A stretch of DNA of 64,000 bases from the NCBI GenBank assembly GCA_019802505.1, contig JAFMOC010000003.1:2762001-2826000 (forward strand), given 5' to 3'. Source of the DNA: Corydoras sp. C115. Lineage: Eukaryota > Chordata > Actinopteri > Siluriformes > Callichthyidae. Of this stretch, positions 31,301 to 42,021 are shown one piece after another; the first letter of the stretch is position 1, and every line of letters begins with the position of its first letter. Made by a program: the position numbers and the translations under genes. The notes under the pieces are model-generated. The model searched no databases and had not been told where the DNA came from. It saw only the letters and a list, made by a program, of their open reading frames with translations.

Positions 31301-31410
31301 TGGACTTTTACATGAACAAAGGCGCAATAAATCTGACCAAGGAGGAAGGCTGGCACCTGCTTCGATTTTGTGAAGAATCTCTGCACCAGCTGGCAAAGGA
31401 GGCACCATAA
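24860..31410 (+). CDS. sat2: Diamine/thialysine N-acetyltransferase SAT2 (GNAT family)
   Basis: Cytosolic GNAT enzyme that transfers acetyl from acetyl-CoA to an amine; the SAT2 branch prefers thialysine and also acts on polyamines. Exons: 24860-24922, 25942-25993, 28834-28917, 29393-29494, 30694-30734, 31237-31410 (516 nt, 171 aa, normal for the family). The N-terminal motif is MNFTIRAARVEDC with IQRLIRDLAAYEK. The substrate-side motif is DGFGPNPFYHCLLAE. Acetyl-CoA-binding motif A is EDLFVMPEFRGKGIGKAL, with the RGKGIG pyrophosphate loop. The C-terminal block is NFAVLDWNKPSLDFYMNKGA, with the catalytic-type Tyr, then LTKEEGWHLLRF. VLDWN and MPEFRG favour sat2 over sat1 (which has VAEWN). 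Intron 2 holds three SINEs, a Tc1 relic and TA repeats. Exon 2 follows directly after a (GT)n tract. Confidence 0.93.
25116..25463 (-). repeat. DANA-like SINE in sat2 intron 1
   Basis: Full-length reverse copy that faces the copy at 25506. The two form an inverted pair about 40 bases apart, able to form a long hairpin in the sat2 pre-mRNA. Confidence 0.88.
25506..25838 (+). repeat. DANA-like SINE in sat2 intron 1
   Basis: Flanked by AAGTGCACATC at 25495-25505 and 25839-25849. The head is shortened, going from GGCGGCATGGTGG directly to CACTAGGG. Confidence 0.9.
25894..25937. repeat. (GT)n tract abutting the sat2 exon 2 acceptor
   Basis: Twenty-two GT units end only four bases before exon 2 (GT)n-CCAG. 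The repeat occupies the position of the polypyrimidine tract. Confidence 0.9.
26250..26295 (+). repeat. SINE head-like fragment
   Basis: GGGGTGGCACTCTGGTGCAG followed by TGGTTAGCACCCTCACAACAAG resembles the tRNA-like head of a DANA-type SINE of a different subfamily. Nothing of the body follows. It adjoins the left side of the Tc1 relic. Confidence 0.4.
26320..27874 (+). mobile_element. Tc1/mariner-type DNA transposon, decayed
   Basis: The right terminus ends GATCACATCTG at 27874 and is followed by TA, the Tc1 target, which runs into a (TA)n repeat. The matching outer left terminus is absent. Only the inner TTATTCAACCCC block is shared between the ends (left near 26446; right as its complement at 27667 and 27850). 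The left boundary is approximate. The element sits in sat2 intron 2 in the same orientation as the gene. Confidence 0.8.
26631..27655 (+). pseudogene. Tc1-type transposase with two frameshifts
   Basis: A DD34E transposase of about 340 codons. The N-terminal paired-type helix-turn-helix region is clear (REWSQKTREEVIALHKNGNG; PGRGRKK). The catalytic Asp is in VLWSDETKLELF, the second Asp in FQQDNDPKHTSK and the Glu in PDLNPIENLW, so all three catalytic residues remain. The frame shifts near 27110-27125 (after FWDN) and again near 27395-27420 (after RAWF), so no full-length protein can be made. The natural stop is at 27653-27655. This is an inactive copy; the frames are described, not repaired. 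Confidence 0.9.
27875..27965. repeat. (TA)n microsatellite
   Basis: It starts at the TA next to the Tc1 right end and is split by a SINE; the remainder is at 28319-28352. Confidence 0.9.
27966..28318 (+). repeat. DANA-like SINE inserted in (TA)n
   Basis: Full-length copy with TA repeats on both sides, so any target duplication is hidden in the repeat. Confidence 0.9.
28366..28560 (+). repeat. Second-family SINE copy, plus orientation
   Basis: Head GGGAGTGGTAGCTCAGTGTT, then TTGAGTAAGACCCTTAACCC, and a tail ATAACAGCGTCTGCTA. Moderately diverged, in sat2 intron 2. Confidence 0.65.
29765..30590. repeat. GC-richer unclassified repeat, split by a SINE
   Basis: Base composition changes sharply from the AT-rich intron. 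Two tandem units of about 57 bases start at 29802 and 29859 (both GGC(T/A)ATGCGG, then AATGTGTAC(G/A)CC). The right part (30356-30590) ends with GGGACAGGTGCCCCAGGCC. No coding frame is recognised. It is probably an accessory part of a DNA transposon or LTR relic; this is inference. Confidence 0.45.
30006..30355 (-). repeat. DANA-like SINE with 11-bp target duplication
   Basis: Flanked by AAAACGAATTT at 29995-30005 and 30356-30366. It is inserted into the unclassified repeat in sat2 intron 4. Confidence 0.9.
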
Positions 31411-31524
31411 CCAAATGAATAATACTAAAATTATGCACATTACTGTCTGGTTGTAGTCATTGTCATTTAATTTTTTTGTACACTACTCACCAAAAGTTTT
31501 ATCAGAATACCTTTTTTTCAACGA

Positions 31525-31601
31525 TTGGATGGGCATGGGGAGCCCCACCGCGACCCTAATAGAGGATAAAGCGGGAGATAATGAATGAATGATTGAATGA
31601 A
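31525..31601 (+). repeat. SINE 3' fragment in sat2 3' region
   Basis: Starts at GGATGGGCATGGGGAGCCCC and runs to the (TGAA) tail; strongly 5'-truncated. It lies 115 bases after the sat2 stop codon and may be in its 3' UTR. Confidence 0.8.
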
Positions 31602-32037
31602 TTAATTTTGTTTCAAAAAGTTCAACATTTTTTGATAAGTTCTGATTAATGTGCTGCACTTGGTTACTTTGCTTTCACCCTTCTGATCAGTTCATCCCAA
31701 ACAAGCTCTACATGGTTTAAATATGAGGATTGTGTTTGTTAATGCTACTAAACCTGTCAAACCTGCAGCCTGCAGTCTGGTTTTTATGCAAGCTGTTGAC
31801 TTTTAAAGTCAAGACTGATTTTGTTGTGGCCTCAGACTGCAGTCCATCTGTTTCTCTACATACTTTTGTTATTGTCTTTTTCTCTGTTCTTTAATGGTTA
31901 AAATGGTGCACAGAAACAAGTGGATCAGACAGTATAAACTGCACTACCGGAAAAGTTTGGACACATTTTAAAATAGCAATAAAAAAAACTAAAATCTTAA
32001 ATTTGTCGATTTATTTAAAACTTTATTCAAGTGCCAC
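31602..32037. other. Spacer downstream of sat2
   Basis: AT-rich, no recognised gene. Confidence 0.5.
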
Positions 32038-32458
32038 AACTCATTTCTCGCCATTGACTGACAATTCACTGACTCTGGCCTACAGGACCATTTCCGGATC
32101 TGCACCCTCTTACCTTCACTCTATATTTTATACGCTCCAGTGATGATTGCCGCCTGGTGATTCCACCTCACTGAGGAGCTAATTCTCACTCCGTGGCGTT
32201 CACCACTGCAAAATGGTGAAATGATCTTCTCAACTCTGTCCGTAAGGCAGAGGCATTAAGCATTTTTAAGAAACTACTGAAGACATATCTTTCTAAAAAA
32301 CCTGTTGTAGGGGAGGGGGGGCGTGCAGGATCAGATAATGATCAGGTTTGATAATTCTACAGTGTAGCTGGTTTTCTTCATAACTACTGACTTGTGATGT
32401 TCTCATTTGTAAGTCGCTTTGGATAAAGGTGTCTGCTAAATGTAATGTAAATGTATTC
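32038..32458 (+). mobile_element. LINE 3' end fragment (L2/CR1-like type)
   Basis: A decayed reading frame contains a segment like AEALSIFKKLLKTYL, the usual C-terminal end of fish L2/CR1-type reverse transcriptase proteins. It is followed by a 3' UTR ending GTCGCTTTGGATAAAGGTGT, CTGCTAAATG and a (AATGT)n tail. The open frame is broken. The family is assigned by resemblance only. Confidence 0.6.
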
Positions 32459-32763
32459 AAATTGACATTTAATTTTTTTTTTTTTGATTTTATGTAATTA
32501 AAAAAAAATAAGTTTTTATGTATGATTTATTAACAAGAACGGTATTATTTTTTGCAATAAGGATTCAAGGATTTTTATTGTCACATTACCTAGTACTGGG
32601 GTACCGGTGAGTGAAAAACTTATGAGCAAGTACCCACAACTGTGCAAAAAAGCAATATTTACAAGTAAAGGAAAAATTATACTACTTGATAATTAAACTG
32701 ACTAATTGATAATCTCATTTTATGGATTTGGATTGCAGTAAACTAAGATAAATTTATTAATTA

Positions 32764-33094
32764 ATTCATTCATCCTCTATTAGGTTCGCGGTGGGGTTCC
32801 CCATGCCCATCCAGGGGAGAACGTCTCGGGCGCTGGGCAGATAGACCCAGGACAGGGCGCCAATCCATCGCTGGGCACACACTCACTCACACAGACACAC
32901 TCTATATGGGGCAATTTTTTGAGAATTCAATTGACTTGATCCATGTTTTTGGACTGTGGGAGGAAACCAGAGAACCCGGAGGAAACCCACGCAGACACAG
33001 GGAGAACATGGAAACTCCACCCAGATGGGGAATCAAACCGGGAATCCCTAGTGCTGAGAGACGAATGTGCTAACCACTAAGCCACCGTGCCGCC
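32764..33094 (-). repeat. DANA-like SINE
   Basis: Near full-length reverse copy; the CATTATCTCCCGCTTTAT block at the tail side is deleted. Confidence 0.87.
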
Positions 33095-33252
33095 ACTAAG
33101 AAAATCATATGATAAAATGTTGATGAAATAAAACAAAAAATTTATTAAAATATAAAACAAAGTATTGTTTTTACAACTGTTTTAGTATTTTATCCTTTAT
33201 ATAAAAATATAATTATTGTAAACCTGTCTATAATGTTGGCCTCGTGAATACT

Positions 33253-33550
33253 CATTCATTCATTCATTCATTATCTCCGCTTTATCCTCTATTAGGGTCG
33301 CGGTGGGGTTCCCCATGCCCATCCAGTGGAGAACATCTCAGGCGCTGGGCAGATACACCCAGGACAGGGCGCCAATCCATCGCTGGGCACACACTCACTC
33401 ACTCACACAGACACACTCTTTATGGGGCATTTTTGAGAATTCAATTGACTTGATCCATGTTTTTGGACTGTGGGAGGAAACCGGAGAACCTGGAAGAAAC
33501 CCAGAGCGCTGAGAGTCGAACGTGCTAACCACTAAGCCACCGTGCCGCCC
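33253..33550 (-). repeat. DANA-like SINE with internal deletion, first of a pair
   Basis: About 45 bases between GGAAGAAACCCA and GAGCGCTGAGAG are missing. The left flank CTCGTGAATACTC is repeated (one mismatch) only after the second copy. Confidence 0.85.
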
Positions 33551-33566
33551 CTTGTGGATATATTAA

Positions 33567-33910
33567 TTCATTCATTATCTCCCGCTTTATCCTCTATTAG
33601 GGTCGCGTTGGGGTTCCCCATGCCCATCCAGGGGAGAACATCTCGGGCGCTGGGCAAATAGACCCAGGACAGGGCGCCAATCCATCGCTGGGCACACACT
33701 CACTCACACACACACACTCTATATGGGGCAATTTTGAGAATTCAATTGACTTGATCCATGTTTTTGGACTGTGGGAGGAAACCGGAGAACCCGGAGGAAA
33801 CCCACGCAGACACGGGGAGAACATGGAAACTCCACCCAGATGGGGATTCGAACCAGGAATCCCTAGCGCTGAGAGGCGAACGTGCTAACCACTAAGACAC
33901 CGTGCCGCCC
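33567..33910 (-). repeat. DANA-like SINE, second of a pair
   Basis: Full length. It is followed by CTCGTGAACACTC at 33911-33923, the partner of 33241-33253. It lies about 155 bases before the naa38 start. Confidence 0.87.
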
Positions 33911-34065
33911 CTCGTGAACACTCGTTCAGTAAATTAATTTGGAATCGACTCCGGCGCTACGACTTGGATTGGAGTCGGCTCTTTCAGTTCAGAAGTCAAG
34001 ATGCTCGTGTAGAAGTGTGCTGTCCTGTTTATTCCACGTAACATTCGATATAACTGGTGGAAGTG

Positions 34066-36060
34066 ATGACGGACGTGGCGGAGGAGAATGGAACCGACAT
34101 GCAAACAGAGGTGAAAGCGAATTACATTCAGAGAAATTCAGCTTATTTTAAAGAATTCTTTAAACCAACGATTTGTGCTAACGTTAGCCTGTTAGCATTA
34201 CCACGGAACTCAGATGGTGACCCGGTTACACTTTAAAGGAAATGTTACAATTAGCTTCGAATGCGCGTGTATTTTCTTTTTAAAACTTAAGAGTATAAGC
34301 AATAAGTCTATAATAATTAATAATATTTAATGAAAATGGTACGAAAACACTCTTGGTCAAAAGTATATGGACGTTCTTTTAATACACTGAGTTCAGGCGT
34401 TTCGTTTAGTCCTATTATAACAGGTGTATATGCTGTTTATATAGTATTCTAAAGAAAATCACCGATAATAAAACCTACTGAATTCAGATAGACGTAGCAA
34501 GTGCATTCACTCACCCAATTGTCTGATTAATCTAGCAGTTTTAGTAATAAGTAATAAACATTCCATGTTTTAACCATTTTGTTGGAATGTGGCCGTATGT
34601 TTCTAGATGGAGGAGCGTGTGTACGTATCTGCACGGCATAAATTGGAAAATCTGTTAAATAAGAGTATGAAGATTCGGATGACCGATGGTCGCACGCTGC
34701 TTGGTCTGTTCCTCTGTACAGACCGTGACTGTAATGTCATACTGGGTTCCGCACAGGAGTTCCTCAGATCCACAGGTAGGAACTTCAGTGTGAAGGTCCG
34801 TCATACTTTTTTCCAGGGCGGCAGGGTGGCTTAGCACGTTTGCCTCTCAGCGCTAGGGATTCCCGGTTTGAATCCCCATCTGGGTGGAGTTTCCATGTTC
34901 TCCCCATGTCCGCGTGGGTTTCCTCCGGGTTCTCCGGTTTCCTCCCACAGTCCAAAAACATGGATCAAGTCAATTGAATTCTCAAAAAATTGCCCCATAT
35001 AGAGTGTGTCTGTGTGAGTGAGTGTGTGCCCAGCGATAGATTGGCGCCCTGTCCTGGGTCTATCTGCCCAGCGCCCGAGACATTCTCCCCTGGATGGGCA
35101 TGGGGAACCCCACCGCAACCCTAATAGAGGATAAAGCGGAAGATAATGAATGAATGTATAAATCCTTGTGCATGTAGATTACATGGTGACACATTCTTTA
35201 TAGGTTGATTTATTTCTTATCTGACAATAGACACCCATCCATCCATTATCTTCCACTTTATCCTCTATTAGGGTCGTGGGGGGGTTCCCCATGCCCATCC
35301 AGGGGAGAATGTCTCGGGCGCTGGGCAGATACACCAAGAACAGGGCACCAATCCATCGCTGGGGACACACTCACGCACACAAATAGACTCTATATGGGGC
35401 AATTTGGAGAATACAATTGACTTGATCCATGTTTTTTGTACTGTGGGAGGAAACCGGAGAACCCGGAAGAAACCCACACGGACACGGGGAGAACAAGGAA
35501 TCTCCACCCAAATTGGGATTCGACCCGGAAATCCCAATGAGAGGCGAACGTGCTAACCAATAAGCCAACGTGCCGCCCGACAAAGGACACCATATGAGAA
35601 AACTTAAATTGTTTGTATCTACTAATACAAGTGAACATCACTGGACAGTGCAAAGCTCACAGGACAAAGTCAACTCATAATGCCATGCATGCGATAATGT
35701 TTCCTCACACAGGATGAACATTCTTTATTGTCCTTTTTCATGTGATTCCAAACACCTCCTTTTATCTTATGACTTGATGTGTTGTTGGTGATCACATGTC
35801 CCATCAATTCTGTCTTTGTCGATAACAGTAACTTCAATGTCTGGTCCTTTATTATAACTTTATATCTTTCTTTTATAACTCTTACTGTGCCAGTTTCCTA
35901 TTTATATCCCTTTTTGCTCATTTGTTGTGTGTTTCCTTCTTCTCTTTCAGATTCTTTTTCTCAGGCAGAGCCCAGAGTTTTAGGTTTGGCGATGATTCCG
36001 GGTCACCATGTTGTTTCAATAGAAGTGGAATCTGAAAGTTTACAGAGCCATGGACTCTAA
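34066..36060 (+). CDS. naa38: NAA38 (LSMD1), auxiliary subunit of N-terminal acetyltransferase NatC
   Basis: Small LSM-fold cytosolic protein that joins NAA30 and NAA35 in NatC, which acetylates Met-hydrophobic N-termini. Exons: 34066-34110, 34607-34775, 35951-36060 (324 nt, 107 aa). The first exon is short and acidic (MTDVAEENGTDMQTE). Exon 2 carries the Sm1 motif (KIRMTDGRTLLGLFLCTDRDCNVILGSAQEF), almost identical to the human protein. Exon 3 carries the Sm2 part (EPRVLGLAMIPGHHVVSIEVE). Splice phases agree, and the conserved DSFSQAEPR junction spans exons 2 and 3. The short ORF that runs on past the exon 2 donor is intron read-through. Intron 2 holds two opposed SINEs. Confidence 0.95.
34816..35156 (+). 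repeat. DANA-like SINE 40 bases after the naa38 exon 2 donor
   Basis: Near full length; the head reads GGCGGCAGGGTGGCTTAGCAC. It starts at 34816, only 40 bases past the splice donor at 34776. Confidence 0.88.
35236..35577 (-). repeat. DANA-like SINE, inverted relative to 34816
   Basis: Diverged reverse copy with an imperfect 13-bp target duplication (GACAATAGACACC / GACAAAGGACACC at 35223-35235 and 35579-35591). Confidence 0.82.
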
Positions 36061-36904
36061 GTAGTAAATTTTGTGTGTGTGTTTGTGTTTGTTTGTGTGT
36101 GTGTGTTTGTGTGTGATTGTCATTCTGTATGAGAAAAAAGTGATTAAATGTAATTAAATTGACACCTTACAGTGTAAAGTTTTATTAAATGTTTTATGTG
36201 TCCTCTCACACATGACTCCTATATCCTGTGACTGTTCACTCTGTTGCCGTGAGTGTTTACCTCTGTTGTGGTGCCTATCAAGAAATGATTCAGCAGTTTT
36301 TATTTGCATAAAAATAAAAAAAGTCCTCACAATTCTACAGTTATTAAACATAGCAGTGATTAAAACAATACATTAATAAAAGGAAGTCTTCAGGCACTAC
36401 AATAAAAACACACACACAAACACATTTGCATGGGAATGTTAATTTCTTTAGTTCATCTGCCCTGACTAAGATGTCTTTGGAATGTGAAATGAAAATATCC
36501 ACGCAGGGTTAGGTAACCAAACAATTTTTATGTTTTTGGTTTTGTGTATATGTTTTATATTTAAGAGTTTTGTGTTAAATGATAATTTTTAATGCCATTT
36601 ATAAATAAATGTACATTTACAAACTAAATAAATCACCCAGATCACCTGTCTAGGTGCTTTAATCAGATTTATATTCATCATATTGTCCTTATTTGATTTT
36701 GATTTTTTAAACTTATTTGTTTATATTATTTGGTAGGTAAATGTTAAAGTAAACATGTCATCTACAGAAGGTTTACTATGGTTGTGCACATTGAGCAGCC
36801 GTTTCAGTTTATGGGCGTTTAGATTTATAAACTTGTCATGATAATATGAACTGTAAATGATAAAAAAAAAACATAATAGTTTTAAACTTGCACGGAGAAA
36901 CATG
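36061..36904. other. naa38 3' flank and spacer
   Basis: TG-rich then AT-rich; ATTAAA-type signals occur near 36140-36190. No further gene recognised. Confidence 0.45.
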
Positions 36905-37105
36905 TCTGGTGGCCCATCTATAGCTGGGAATATTCACTCACATATAGATACACACACTAGATATAGGGGCAATTTAAAGCAGCCAATATCCCTTAAATCC
37001 ATGTTTTTGGACTGTGGAAGAGAGAACATGGAAACCACACAGACTAGGATTCAAACCTGGATTCCCCATCACTGAAAGGCTAACATATCAACCACTAAGC
37101 ATTAA
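36905..37105 (-). repeat. Highly diverged DANA-like SINE
   Basis: Traces remain (ATAGGGGCAATTTAAAG, CATGTTTTTGGACTGTGG, ACATATCAACCACTAAGC) in the right order; old copy. Confidence 0.6.
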
Positions 37106-37168
37106 ACACTCTGTCTCTCTACCACTGTTTTATTCTGAGCACTGAAAAGACAGCCATGGTTATAGCCA

Positions 37169-37527
37169 TCCATCCATCCATTATCTTCCACTTCAACCTA
37201 TATTAGGATCGCGGTGGGGTTCCCCATGCCCGTCTAGGGGAGAACGTTTAGGGCGCTGGGCAGATACACCCAGGACAGGGCGTCAATCCATCGCTGTGTG
37301 AGCACACACTCACACAGACACGCACACATACACACTCTATATGGGGCAATTTGGAGAACTCAATTGACTTGATCCATGTTTTTGGACTGTGGGAGGAAGC
37401 CGGAGAACGCGGAGGAAACCCACGCAGACACGGGGAGAACATGGAAACTCCACCCAGATGGGGATTCGAACCGGGAATCCCTAGTGCTGAGAGGCGAACG
37501 TGCTAACCACTAAGCCACCGTGCCGCC
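37169..37527 (-). repeat. DANA-like SINE with 11-bp target duplication
   Basis: Flanked by GGTTATAGCCA at 37158-37168 and 37528-37538. It has a (CCAT)n tail. Confidence 0.9.
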
Positions 37528-37767
37528 GGTTATAGCCATAGTTTCTTATTTGGTGAAAGTGACCCAGCATTAAAGTTTTTGAAATAATGAGATAAATGTC
37601 TTACAAAAAAATTAGTCTTTCCAAGAAAGGTTGCAACTTAAAATGGTATTATAAAAACACTCCAGGAATGATGTGTAAATGGCCCATTTTTTGTGCATAT
37701 GATTTATTTCAATATTACAGAAACCAAGAGCAAATATAGGACAGTTACAAATTAGAATATGTCACTC

Positions 37768-37773
37768 TTTATT
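37768..37773 (-). terminator. Possible poly(A) signal of the claudin gene
   Basis: TTTATT (AATAAA on minus) about 175 bases beyond the stop codon at 37947; another is at 37703-37708. Confidence 0.4.
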
Positions 37774-39362
37774 TGAAATATACACATTAGAGGTAACATA
37801 CACAAACAGTTCATTCAGAATTTCTATTTGTTTATGTGTATATGTAAACTAACATCACTGGCATGGAGGCCATATTTTTCTGTTCATGATGACAAAGTCA
37901 GCGGTTGCTTGTGGTCTCTAATGATGGTGACAGAAATGTGCTTCACTCAGACATAGGCATTTCGGTTGTAATGGTTGGGTTGCTGGGACACAGCGATGCT
38001 GCTGTATGCTGTTCCTCTGGGCTGAGACTGGTAGGTATATGGCCTGCAAACACTTACATGGTCAGTACCTTGATAGCACCTAAAACAGTCATGATACATG
38101 TATCTATGTTAACACCAGCTAACAAGTTATAACTCACAGTTTTTCCTGGTTATTTCCGCAGAAACACAGTAAACAGCTACCACCAATCAAAGAAAGAATT
38201 GCAGAACACCAACCGATATACAAACCTTCTCCAATTTCAAATCTGCAATGCATAGACACATAAAAATTGGTCATAAACATAAAAATTGGTCTCAAACTTG
38301 CCATAATGTGATGTCACAGTTCCATGTTGTCAAGGACACACTTACTTTGTTCCAGGGTACAGTGGGTCAAAAAATTCCTGTGTGATGTTAAAGGCATACC
38401 ATGACACAGCGATCATGGTGCACACACCTAAAAACAGACACAAAAGTGCAGGTTCAAATCTGAGGTACAACATATAAAGATGGGAGAACTATTTCCATAG
38501 TTTACTATTCAAATTTTCATTTCTTGTTGCGTGTTAGATTATTATTAGCTTCCTGTTTTGCCCTCAATAGTTGGCGTTGTTTTATCCAACCAGAAACAAA
38601 CAGGACTGGCTGTAGCAGGTCCCAACTTGATTGAAAGTATAAAGTGACTCCTGCTTCAGCTATGTTCTTTTCAGGCTTCCTATAGAAATATTTGTCACAG
38701 GTTATTAGGATTTTTGGCTGAGTTCAGTCAATATTTTGACTGTGTCACAGGACCAGAGTGCACTGATCATAAAATAATTGATGGGTTTAACTTTATATTG
38801 GGCTAAAGGGAAAACAGACTTAGTACACAATTGATGGTATTTACTTCTCCAGACAATGCCATTAGAACAGGTCATTTAATGACCAGATCCCAGCTCATAC
38901 CACATGAATCACAATGGACTTTCATATACATAAAAACAATGAAAAGTCTGGCCGAGATGTCTAATTCTAGCTTTCTAAATCCACATTATGTAATTATGTA
39001 ATTTTATTTATTTCTCTTTTTTTTAGTAGTTTCAGACTTGGGATCAAACCAGACAATGAAAAGACAAATCTTTCAAAATTTAAAACTGAAAAATATTGGT
39101 GTGTAAAATTTAGACCTTAAAGCTTCCAGCAGAATCTGATTTCTAAACTTTATAAATCTAGACTCTAAGCCAACTAAACATTTTTATAGAAGGGTAATAG
39201 AAAGGAAGACCATGTCACCTCATCACAAAACTAAAATCTAAATTTTGGAAACAACTGGGTTAACTCAGTAAATAATAAATAATAAAATAATAAAATATTT
39301 TTAACAATTACATTTTGGATAAAAACACATTCTTCTTCTTCTTATTCTTCTTGTTATTCTTC

Positions 39363-39369
<7 letters not shown>

Positions 39370-39397
<28 letters not shown>

Positions 39398-39410
39398 AAT
39401 AATAATAAAC
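39370..39410. repeat. (ATT)n/(AAT)n tract
   Basis: Trinucleotide run in the claudin intron between exons 2 and 3, next to an unclassified repeat (39415-39830) with GCGCCCTCTACTGGCC. Confidence 0.8.
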
Positions 39411-40660
39411 TGATATCTGTCACATCAGCGCCCTCTACTGGCCACTGGTGTCACAGGTACATCTGGAATGGTACAACAGCGCCCCCATTAGGTTCTGGTG
39501 TTAACTATTTGTTAATCCTGTATTCTGGTGCAGCTGTGAGTGTTACGTGTTTTAATTAATTCTTTTTCACTGATAATGCTGTTCTCTCTGGTTCAGCTGT
39601 GTGTCTTGTCATGTGATGCTCTTTTATAAGTTTAAAAGCTCCTCTTTCCATATGTTGGAACCCTGCGTTATTGTGTTTTTGAGTTAATCTTTAATGCAAT
39701 ATGTTAAGGTCATGTTGTGTGCTTATGTCTGATTTCACCCGGTGTCTTCTGCATTAAAGACTACTTTTGAAGCACCTTCAGCTCTAGAATTTGTCCTTTT
39801 TAAGCTGGGGTGTCGTCAGATTGTGACAATATCACTTAGATTTTTTTTTTTTTGGTAATGGTAATTTTTTTCGTGTAAGAAAAAAAACCCACACTGAAAG
39901 GATATCCTCCATAAGTAGTCTTTTTCACTTTAAGACACAATTCTACTCACTATTTTACTGTGCCGTTCTGGCCTTATTGTTGATGACCTTGTTTTAAAGT
40001 ATGCAGGGTAGGAGGGGATGCTTTACCCTGTAGGATAAATAAGATTCCGCCAAGAACTGCGATCCGACCCTTGACGATGTAGTTTTCTCCCCCAATTCTG
40101 GAGCACTGCATTCCCACCAGTGTGGCAATGAGCCCAAAGTTCCCAATACTATAGAGGCGATCATAAGGGCACGACATGCCTGGATATAACCTGTAAACAC
40201 ACAAGTTTATTAACCTGCTTTATGAGAACATTTTACAGACTTTAATTTCATTTTAATGAAGGCTTACTATACCATTAGTTATAGCAATGTTTAACCAAAA
40301 CCTCACCTCATAATAATAATGATTTTATATTAAAATGTGAGAAAAGTCATTAGAACTTATTTAAAGCAGACAGTTGTGCTTATATTCACCCCACCGTCTT
40401 TTGTGTGGAGTAACCAAACAAATACACATACATACTTATTTAGGTAAACATATCGGTGGTGGCAGATTAAACAGGTGTTTGCTTTTTATTTACTTTTTAA
40501 ATTCATTTTAGTTTGCCACAAACTGGTTAGTTATGCAACACTTCAACATGTGGAAAACATTGAGAAGGATGTACACTCAATCAACTGAAATGCACTGTGT
40601 CCACCGATAGTCACTCATTATTAGAGCTTTTGTTCTTTAAAGTTATTGATAATTTAAATA

Positions 40661-40784
40661 CGCCCTGTCCTGGGTGTATCTGCCCGGCGCCCGAAACATT
40701 CTCCCTTGGATGGGCATGGGGAACCCCCCGTGACCCTAATATAGCATAAAGCGGAAGATAATGAATGAATGAAAAATGAATGAA
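40661..40784 (+). repeat. SINE 3' fragment
   Basis: Starts within CGCCCTGTCCTGGG and ends with a (TGAA) tail; 5'-truncated copy in the first claudin intron. Confidence 0.8.
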
Positions 40785-41954
40785 TAATTTAAATAATGTT
40801 TTTTTTTTGGTTGGGGGGGGGGTGGGGGGGCAATGTTTCAATGACAACAAGGTTTCCCCCCGACCATGGCTTTTCCTAATGAGATGAAACACACTGTGAT
40901 ATTTTAAAAGAAATACTATTGCCCAGAATGCTAATAGTTTTGAGTAAAATTTTAATTATTAATAAGCTACTTTAAAGATGTACTGTACTTAATTGCCGTT
41001 AATATTAAATATTTATGGTTGTTAAAATAATTGTATTAAGTGTTAATAAATTTAATTGATTGTGTTGTAACTATGACTGAGAATTACTATCAATGAATAT
41101 AATTTTTTTTATTGTTAATGATTCCAGTTGAAATAATTAGGGTAATAATTAGCCGCATCATGGATCATTACCACAATTTTCTTAGGTGTAATTTAAGTTT
41201 TAAGAATTTGTTATGTTAATTATTGGTTATTGTTAGTTGGGTTGAATAGTAATGATACACTAATAATTGTAATTTATTATTTATTTTCAGCTATTTACTT
41301 TCACAGTGTTTTTAGTGATATTTATTGTTATTAATTGGTAGCATTATTGACTGTGGAATTGTTAGTGTTACTTGATTGACATTTTAAATAATAATTAGTG
41401 TTATGCTTTGTTAGTTTTATTAATTGATAAGATTGTTGATTGTAATTAGCATGTGAGTTAATTACCAGTGAGTGTTAACAGAGCGTACCAGCGAGCCCGA
41501 GCATGGAGGGAAATTCTCTGCAGTTTTGCACTCCAGTGGATTCAGCAGCACATGACATCCACAGATTCTCGTAGACAATTAGAGTTGTGATGATATTTCC
41601 ATCGATGGAGGAAACCTTCCAAAACTGATATGGGATAGCAATACCGGCCATTGCCCATCCCGCAAAGCCAAGGAGCAAACCCATTACCTCTACCGCTGCA
41701 TTTACCATCTTCAAATTCTAGCTATCTCATTACACTTATTTACCTAGTTGTTATTATTATTATTATTGTTAAAATTATTGATATTATGATTATCTAGGCA
41801 CCAGGACCAATGCGTCTCTCTGACAGGGAAGTATTAAGACTGCAGGACAATGAGGTTTGAGCATGATTCTAAATTAACACTCCACCCCTCTGCTTTCAAA
41901 AGTCTTGTTTTAATAGAAACACACCAGCTTTACTGTAACCCAAGTCTTCTGTTC

Positions 41955-41959
<5 letters not shown>

Positions 41960-42019
<60 letters not shown>
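41960..42019. repeat. (CA)n microsatellite
   Basis: Thirty CA units between the two claudin first exons. Confidence 0.95.

Positions 42020-42021
<2 letters not shown>

Larger units (their letters stand above)
37947..41714 (-). pseudogene. Claudin-10-like gene with a one-base deletion in exon 2
   Basis: Tight-junction four-TM protein family. Exons on the complement: 41489-41714, 40027-40190, 38346-38427, 38138-38242, 37947-38043. Exon 1 has the claudin signature YENLWMSC...NC. Exon 2 has GYIQACRALMIAS and then, in another frame, LVGMQCSRIGGEN and GILFILQG. Exon 3 has VSWYAFNITQEFFDPLYPG. Exon 4 has the last TM, and exon 5 ends NAYV, the PDZ-binding terminus. Exon 2 is 164 bases, while the paralogue's is 165. 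One base is missing in the GGG run after VLGTL (near 40140). As sequenced, translation stops five codons into exon 3. Everything else is intact, so this is either a very young pseudogene or an indel error in the sequence. Confidence 0.85.

Noticed and set aside
39974..40204. Two overlapping frames in claudin exon 2 read as two separate genes
   Set aside because: Together they form one claudin exon interrupted by a single-base shift; the paralogue exon confirms this.
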